DNA of 64,000 nt. Source: Ophiura sarsii (lineage: Eukaryota > Echinodermata > Ophiuroidea > Amphilepidida > Ophiuridae). The stretch lies in contig CM069441.1 in NCBI GenBank assembly GCA_035610835.1, positions 106,141,606 to 106,205,605 on the forward strand, given 5' to 3'. Positions 58,001-64,000 of the stretch are shown here, one piece after another (within the stretch, counting starts at the first letter, position 1; each line of letters begins with the position of its first letter). Position numbers and translations under genes: made by a program. The notes beneath the pieces are model-generated. The model saw nothing but the letters and a program-made list of their open reading frames with translations, had not been told where the DNA came from and did no database searches.

Positions 58001-61000
58001 GGTGTGATTTGGTACTTAAAACAAACAACCCGCAACGTTATAATAACGCTGTAAGAACGTATTTAATGACAACCTAACCAGAACCTTAGTGCAACCAAAC
58101 TAGAACTTAAACTACAACGTTCAGGGAACATCCTTTTCACGTTTAAAGGATTAAACTAAAACAACCAACTATTTGAGTGTTACAACGTTGTTAAAACATT
58201 ATGTAAACGTTTCCGATGATCAACATGCAACGTTCAGAGAACGTTTTAATCACGTTTCCAAGAACCAACCTAAAACAAACAAACCGCAACGTCATAATAA
58301 CGTTGTAAGAACGTTTATAATGACAACCTAACCACAACCTAAGTGCAACCAAACTATAACTAAACTTTAACGTTCAGAGAACGTTTTGCTCACGTTTCAA
58401 CGGACCAACTTAAAACAACCAAATCACAACCAAACCGTAACGTTATAAAAACGTTGTTAAAACGTTTTAAATGACGCAACCTAACTGCAACCTAGGTGCA
58501 ACGTTGCGGAAACGTTCTGTGTTTGCTGGGATATCCCTTAATGCGCGGGCTAATTCAAATGTAAACTGATGCATGGGTGAAGGATTTGAATGTAAAGGAA
58601 TGTTATGGATGGGGAGAACATGGACAGATTAACCAAATCTTCTCGTGCTGTGTATTGGAAATGCGACTTTTGAAAATGGGATATTTTCCTTTAAATGGTG
58701 CTAATCATGGTTTATCTTTGTTGTTAGGGGGCAAATTTGGTATCAAATTATGCCTAAAAGATTTATCTAAATGCCTATCTAGCCTGTTTGGTCAAAAACA
58801 AATTGAAAGTTACTCAAAATGACATAAACAAAGTGGTATACTTTCTTTTGTTGAACCCTTTACATACATCCCTACACAACATTTATAAGGCGCCTTTCCA
58901 AATTGATCAAAGCGCCATGAATAAAGAATAAACAAAAAATAAATAAATAAACAATGCAAAATGAGTCAGTAAGAAGGATAGAAGTGTGACTTCAACACCT
59001 TCTTGAAACTAGGCAATGTACATGCCTCCCTGATATTTCTTGGGGGAGGGGGCTGACACATAAAATGATTTATAAATCACCAATGCGATTTTTTTTCCCA
59101 TATGAACAGAAAGAAGAGAGGAATCAGATGAAGAACGTGTAATGGTTCCAATAATTTTGTTCTATGGGAGAGGAAGTCTGTGCGGTAATCTGGTGCATTG
59201 CCGTGAAGACATTTGAAAACGTACATATTTTGAATTTGATGCGCTCCCGTATTGGCAGCCAGTGAAGATTGTTCATGAGGGGTGAAGGACTGTCACGCTT
59301 GCCCGCGGAGAAGATTAGTTTGACGGCTTTGTTTTGTAGAGACTGAAGACGATCAAGGTCCCTAGATGTGGCACCATACAGGAGTGCATTGCCGTAGTCC
59401 AGACGAGAAAGAATAAGACAATGAATGACGTGGTGTTTTGTGTCGTGATCAAGAAATTTAGAGATGCGACGTATGTTCCTTAGTTGAAAGTCGACAGAAG
59501 AGATAAGACTATTGACGTGTTTAGTCATGGTCATTATGATCATCAAAAATAATACTGAGATTGCGCACCGAAAACTTGGTTTGATCATGTCATCACCAAC
59601 TAGTCTTTGAGTGTAACCGGTGAGAGTTAGTTTAGTCCTTGGGTGGTGCCAGCAATGAAAAATTCAGTTTTACTACGATTGAGTTTAAATTTATTTACAG
59701 CCATCCAGTTACAGAGCTCAGTATACATGCTTTAAGTTTGAAAGAGCAGTTTGATATGCTTCTGGTTTACTCGGGTCAAAAGAAATATATTTGAGTGTCA
59801 TTGGCATAAACATGGAAATTAAGTCCATGTTTACGTATAATGTTACCAAAAGGTGATATATATAGAACAAGGCGGTTCTCGAACGGCGCGTCTCGCCTGT
59901 TCATCAAAGTGACTTGAAAGAAATGATGATGAAACATATGATACAATGTAGCACTGTCACAGAGGTATGCATTGTAGTTAATGCGAGGGATGTAATACCT
60001 TGAAAAATTTAATCAGCAAAAAGAACACACCAACCCCCTTCCCTACACCAAATCACATCAAGATAGGCCTTACAGATCTTATTTGACCCAGATGACCTCA
60101 GATGACCTTAACAAATTAATCAGCAAAAAAAACACACCATCCCTCTTCCGTCCACCAAATCCCATCAAGATAGGCCTTACGGATCTTATTTGACCCCAGA
60201 TGACCTCTGATGACCTTGAAAATTTGATCAGCAAAAAGAACACACCAACCCCCTTCCCTCCACCACATCACATCAAGATAGGCCTTACGGATCTTATTTG
60301 ACCCCAGATGACCTCCGATGACCTCAAAAAATTAATCAACAAAAAGAACACACCATCCCTCTTCCATCCACCAAATCCCATCAAGATAAGCCTTAAGGAT
60401 CTTATTTGACCCCCTATGACCTTGAATGACCTCTGATGACCTTGAAAATTTATTCAGCAAAAAGAAGACACCACTCCCCTTCCCTCCACCAAATCCCATC
60501 AAGATAGGCTTTACTGATCTATTTGACCCCATATTTGACCCCCGATGACCCCGAAAAATTAATCAACAAAAAGAACACACCATCCCTCTTCCGTCCACCA
60601 AATCCCATCAAGATAGGCCTTACGGATCTTATTTGACCCCAGATGACCTTGAATGACCTTTAATGACCTTGAAAATTTAATCAGGAAAAAGAACACACCA
60701 CCCCCCTTCCCTCCACCAAATCCCATCAAGATAGGCCTTACTGATCTATTTGACCCCATATTTGACCCCCGATGACCCTGAAAAATTAATCAACAAAAAG
60801 AACACACCATCCCTCTTCCGTCCACCAAATCCCATCAAGATAGGCCTTACGGATCTTATTTGACCCCAGATGACCTTGAATGACCTCCAATGACCTTGAA
60901 AATTTAATCAGCAAAAAGAATACACCACCCCCTTCCCTCCACCAAATCCAATCAAGATAGGCCTTATGGATCTTATTTGACCCCGATGACCTTGAATGAC

Positions 61001-63823
61001 CTCTGATGACCTTGAAAATTTATTCAGCAAAAAGAACACACCACTCCACTTCCCTCCACCAAATCTCATCAATATAGGCCTTACTGATCTATTTGACCCC
61101 ATATTTGACCCCGATGACCTCTGGTGACCTTGAAAATTTAATCAGCAAAAAGAACACACCACCCCCCCCCCCCCAAAAAAGAACACACCACCCCCCCCCC
61201 CCCCTTTCCTCCACCAAATCCCATCAAGATAGGCCTTACTGATCTATTTGACCCCATATTTGACCCCCGATGACCTTGAATGACCTCCGATGACCTTGAA
61301 AATTTAATCAGCCAACAGAACATACCACCCCCTTCCCTCCACCAAATCCCATCAAGATCGGCCTTACGGATCTTATTTGACCCCGATGACCTTGAATGAC
61401 CTCCAATGACCTTGAAAATCTATTCAGCATAAGAACACCCCACCCCCTTCCCTGACATCAAGTCCCATCAAGATAGGCCTTACGGATCTCTAGATATCGC
61501 GTCACAACGCGTCTCAAAGTTTTAAGCATATTTGACCCCGATGACCTTGTATGACCCCCGATGACCTTGAAAAATCAATCAGCAACAGAACGCACCACCC
61601 CCCTTCCCCCCACCAAGTCCCATCACGATAGGCCTTACGGATCTCCAGATATCGCATCACAAAGATATTTCTTAGCACACGGCGGACGCCATACGGCGGA
61701 CAGAAATAGTGATAACATAGTCTCTTCTGATTACATCAGGCGAGACAATAAAACCAAAGGGGCCCACCGGCCCAGTACAGAGCCCTCTAGTTTCTAATTT
61801 TACATATATCAGAGTAAACCCTTTTTTTTTTTAGAACTTGGTATACACGACTCTCCAGATGAGATTTTATCCAGTGGTGTACCCAGCTTTTGAAACTGGG
61901 GGGGGGGGGGGGGGGGGGGGGGCACGACCATAGTTGTATCAACGAAATGCATGATGTACCAACAATTTTTTCTGTAAATCAGTAATCATGTTTCAGCATA
62001 TGTGCATCACCAATCGAAAACTGCATGTTTATTTCACTCGGGCATTGCCCTCGTGAAATAAACCATGCAGACGCGCGATCACCGTTGTCGATTGTCGATG
62101 CACAACGCTGAAACATGATTTAATCCCTTAAAATCATATGTGACAGGCTCTGGACCTATCAACTTACTGGACTAAGCATGACAGTTAGATGCGGATCAAA
62201 CCTGTGCTGTGCATGAACTAAGAGGCCTTGCGAGCACCAATTCTCATCATTTGAAGGCATCTTTGCTGAAATCCCCGCAGATGTGTATTCACGACGAGAA
62301 TCTGATATATTATTGCAAGCTGATGGTGCCCTGAAAGAAAAAAGAAAAATCAGTTTGAGAGACAATGTTGAAAAATGTATTGAACTTTTTAGGTAATAAC
62401 TGGTGTTCTTCCAGAAATAACAGATGGAAAAATAATGATGGTAAATAGTGCTATTCTCCCTGTATTATCAACCAGTAATATCAACTATCTGGCAAAGTTG
62501 TTTATAGAATATCTCCTGATCAATCATCTGGTCCCCTCTTGGGTGGGGGGGGGGGGGGGGGGGGGGCATTTTAAAGGGTATACAGCCACTCCAGTAAGTA
62601 CCCCAACACCATCAGGCTAGATCCAAAAGATTCAACAACTATCTATGACAGGATCTGGACCCAGCATGTCGGCAGCACTTCCTTCTGTTTTCTGTTTACA
62701 GATCAGTGGCCCCGGAAGCATCAGAATTAGAGGGGTCTGGACAAATTAAGGGTGGTGGGTGGGGAGGCCACAGGGACAATTTAGCGGGACCAGGGAAATA
62801 TTTGATACACATGTTCTATGGGGCATTTGGCAACTTTTAGGGAGGAAGAGAAATCAACAAATAAATCACCGTGCGCTCCCCTAGTGAGTATTGAACTGGG
62901 GACCCTCCAGACCAAAAACCACGACCCCGTATGCAAGCCACGGTTTTCAGCTACTTGTTCATGGAGTATACTGGGCTCACTATATAGTAGGGCTCGGTTG
63001 ATTAAGCCATAGAAAGCCGTCCGAACATGCTCTTGGAGATAGGCATGTAAGTAGTATTTCTTAGCATACTGGGTGGGTGGGGGAGGGGGCGGGGCCCGGG
63101 GGGGTCAGTGAACATACCAAGCGGGTACACATGCGCGTCCAAGCACCTCTAGAATAGACCCTAAATGGCGTAAACCAGAGCACTATTTTGATACCCCTTA
63201 ATGGCGTAACCCATACAAACCCTACCCTAAACGGCGTTACCAACACTCAATAATGCACCCTAAATGGCGTAATATAGTAATGCTCAAAATAATCTTAATT
63301 CATAATCATGTGACATTCATACAGATATGCATGTGATATACATGATGTAGAATGCATGCAAAAAGTAGGGAAATATTGAAGCTTTTTTCAACATTTTGCA
63401 TGTTTATTGAAAAATCACACATACAAAAATGAGCCCGGCAATTAGTACCCCTAAACGTCTGATACCTCGATGCTGTAATGGATACCCTAAAGTGCGATGC
63501 CCCTAACAAGTACCCCTTTTCAGAAAGACGGTCGTGTGGTGAAATCTGGCCCCTTTTCGACGTTTTTTTTTGGACGCGGATGCGTACCCGCTTGGTATGT
63601 TCACCGACCCCCCCGGGGGGCGGGGTTAGAGTTAACAGCACTATCAAGTAATGACAATAAACAAAATCCAATACTTACTTGGTACTAGGAAATATAGCTT
63701 GTGATGCGACCAGTGTGACACATGTTTGCATTGCCATGGCAGGGCATTCTGTGTCTGGTGTACACTTGACTGGCTTGAAAGGTTGTGGCAATTCAAATAA
63801 AGCATGGACCTGCTCATTGGAAT
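54889..63823 (-). CDS. TMEM248: TMEM248, last three coding exons
   Basis: Exons 63679-63823, 62168-62330 and 54889-55068 join in frame (phases 1, 2 and 0). They read CPAMAMQTCVTLVASQAIFP, then NWCSQGLLVHAQHRFDPHLT, then ERSIINLHLMYTSYFLFVMV followed by a short charged tail. These match the C-terminal half of TMEM248 (two luminal Cys clusters, then the RSLINLHLM-TSYFLFVMVIT membrane helix, then K-G-x-P). TMEM248 is a two-span membrane protein of poorly known function. The gene runs off the right edge; exons for the first helix are outside. The stop used is at 54889, but a consensus donor (AAG|GTATGC) in the last exon leaves an alternative end open. The large last intron holds a 3.5-kb foldback, a LINE and a tandem array. 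Confidence 0.9.
55118..55396 (-). mobile_element. Truncated hAT MITE related to 13659-14243
   Basis: Inverted orientation: ends GGCTGTTACGCCACTG at 55396 and holds the complementary pyrimidine-only tract and TTGAATTTCCTGCTGAGCAC. The left end is lost. It directly abuts the foldback element. Confidence 0.85.
55401..58861. mobile_element. Large foldback element with about 227-bp inverted ends
   Basis: AAAGGGTTCAACAAAAGAAA on the left and its complement on the right; about 227 bp of inverted identity, flanked by a 4-bp duplication ACAT. The ORFs at 55440-55649 and 58577-58822 are the two mirror arms, not genes. A second inverted-repeat element sits inside. Confidence 0.9.
55682..58532. mobile_element. 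Inner AACGTT-rich repeat element
   Basis: Bounded by ATCCCAGC on the left and GCTGGGAT on the right. 55690-56340 holds about three tandem units of about 240 bp (marker TTTATTTGTCGACACATTTT). 57296-58018 holds five units of about 150 bp (marker TTGGTTGCACTTAGGTTGTG). From about 58020 similar units run in the opposite orientation. The palindrome AACGTT occurs dozens of times. 56340-57290 is ordinary AT-rich sequence. Confidence 0.85.
58880..59865 (-). mobile_element. CR1/L2-type LINE fragment, RT C-terminal half and 3' tail
   Basis: Minus strand reads WMAVNKFKLNRSKTEFFIAG, then a central frame with HHVIHCLILSRLDYGNALLY, RLQSLQNKAVKLIF and LHWLPIRERIKFKICTF. Upstream traces of HVYANDTQIYF mark the catalytic Y-A-D-D block, here with Asn for Asp. 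The 3' tail has GGCGCCTTTCC...AAAGCGCC. It has frameshifts and is inactive. Confidence 0.88.
59866..61790. repeat. Tandem-array element, 14 units of about 106-166 bp
   Basis: The marker AGATAGGCCTTACGGATCTT recurs 14 times from 60061 to 61628, each unit with TTGACCCC, GATGACCT and AAAAAGAACACACCA. The array is bounded by GTCTCGCCTG near 59890 and CAGGCGAGAC near 61739 in inverted orientation, so the whole may be one element. A solo left end is at 35232-35265. Confidence 0.88.
61872..61980 (-). mobile_element. Truncated hAT MITE, copy of the 44454-44728 family
   Basis: CAGTGGTGTACCCAGCTTTT, then GAAACTGGGG, a long G run, and GCATGATGTACCAACAATTT match the complement of the complete element. 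Confidence 0.8.
62168..62330 (-). CDS. TMEM248: TMEM248 exon (luminal)
   Basis: 163 bp; the first base completes the split Lys codon. Acceptor TTTTCTTTCAG, donor CCA|GTAAGT. Contains an NIS glycosylation sequon and FDPHLTVMLSP, matching the family's NPKLTVIVP segment. Confidence 0.92.
63086..63622. mobile_element. GC-rich inverted-repeat element in a TMEM248 intron
   Basis: Left GTGAACATACCAAGCGGGTA, right TACCCGCTTGGTATGTTCAC, within about 50-bp imperfect inverted ends bordered by CCCGGGGGG and CCCCCCGGGG. Inside, CCCTAAATGGCGTAA-like units recur four times. The right end is about 55 bp from a TMEM248 exon. Confidence 0.8.
63679..63823 (-). CDS. TMEM248: TMEM248 exon (luminal Cys cluster)
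   Basis: 145 bp, acceptor CCCACTCATCAG, donor AA|GTAAGT. Reads FELPQPFKPVKCTPDTECPA then the CVTLVAS strand. Confidence 0.9.
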
Positions 63824-64000
63824 CTGATGAGTGGGAAAATATCAATGGTTAAATAGATCATAATAGAATATTACTTGTATTTCACAACACTTTAAATGAA
63901 ATAATCCTGATCTATCCAGATTCTGGAGAGCTATGCACTATGCAGTTCATATGATTTGCCCCAACCCTTCTATGTAGATGACAATGATAATTGAGAACCT

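Noticed and set aside
60332..61323. Repeated ORFs starting MGSNRSVRPILMGFGGGKG
   Set aside because: By-products of the tandem array; unit lengths differ and frames break.

Overview
The window is AT-rich animal (metazoan) nuclear DNA, not bacterial. Genes are split into short exons with GT-AG introns. A eukaryotic tRNA-Asn gene, LINE reverse-transcriptase remnants and very many non-autonomous DNA transposons are present, plus one 100-N assembly gap. The recognised proteins (SLC13 transporter, RNF215-like E3 ligase, TMEM248) are widespread animal families. The mix of hAT, TTAA-flanked, TA-flanked and Harbinger-like miniature elements suggests a marine invertebrate, perhaps a deuterostome such as a hemichordate, echinoderm or lancelet. 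That placement is inference and no species can be assigned.

Layout. 1-1.0 kb: the last two coding exons of an SLC13 Na+/carboxylate cotransporter (+). 1.0-5.5 kb: minisatellite, LINE/SINE remnants and a TTAA-flanked MITE. 5.5-9.0 kb: a 3.5-kb near-perfect foldback element. 9.2-13.1 kb: a 57-bp satellite array with a hairpin in each unit, interrupted by two foreign inserts. 13.6-20.5 kb: hAT, TA-flanked and mariner-like elements. 21.05 kb: tRNA-Asn(GUU). 22.1-33.3 kb: ten exons of an RNF215-like gene (-), covering luminal region, transmembrane helix and RING-H2 finger; its 5' end lies in or beyond the N gap. 34-52 kb: repeat-dominated, with two exon-like terminal segments on + (41.6 and 50.0 kb) that I cannot name. 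52.8-54.4 kb: two further unassigned + exons and a decayed coding-like tract. 54.9-63.8 kb: the last three coding exons of TMEM248 (-), with introns carrying a 3.5-kb foldback element, a LINE and a 14-copy tandem array.

The named genes share no operon or pathway. RNF215 and TMEM248 are predicted membrane proteins and SLC13 is a plasma-membrane transporter. Most of the sequence is repeats, and most long ORFs are by-products of tandem arrays or purine/G-rich transposons. The most unusual structures are the two large foldback elements, the in-frame hairpin satellite, a 178-bp array that begins inside an exon-like sequence, and a Harbinger-like element carrying what looks like a captured 3'-terminal exon. 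Exon boundaries were chosen by reading splice sites and frame by eye; no alignment or RNA evidence was available.
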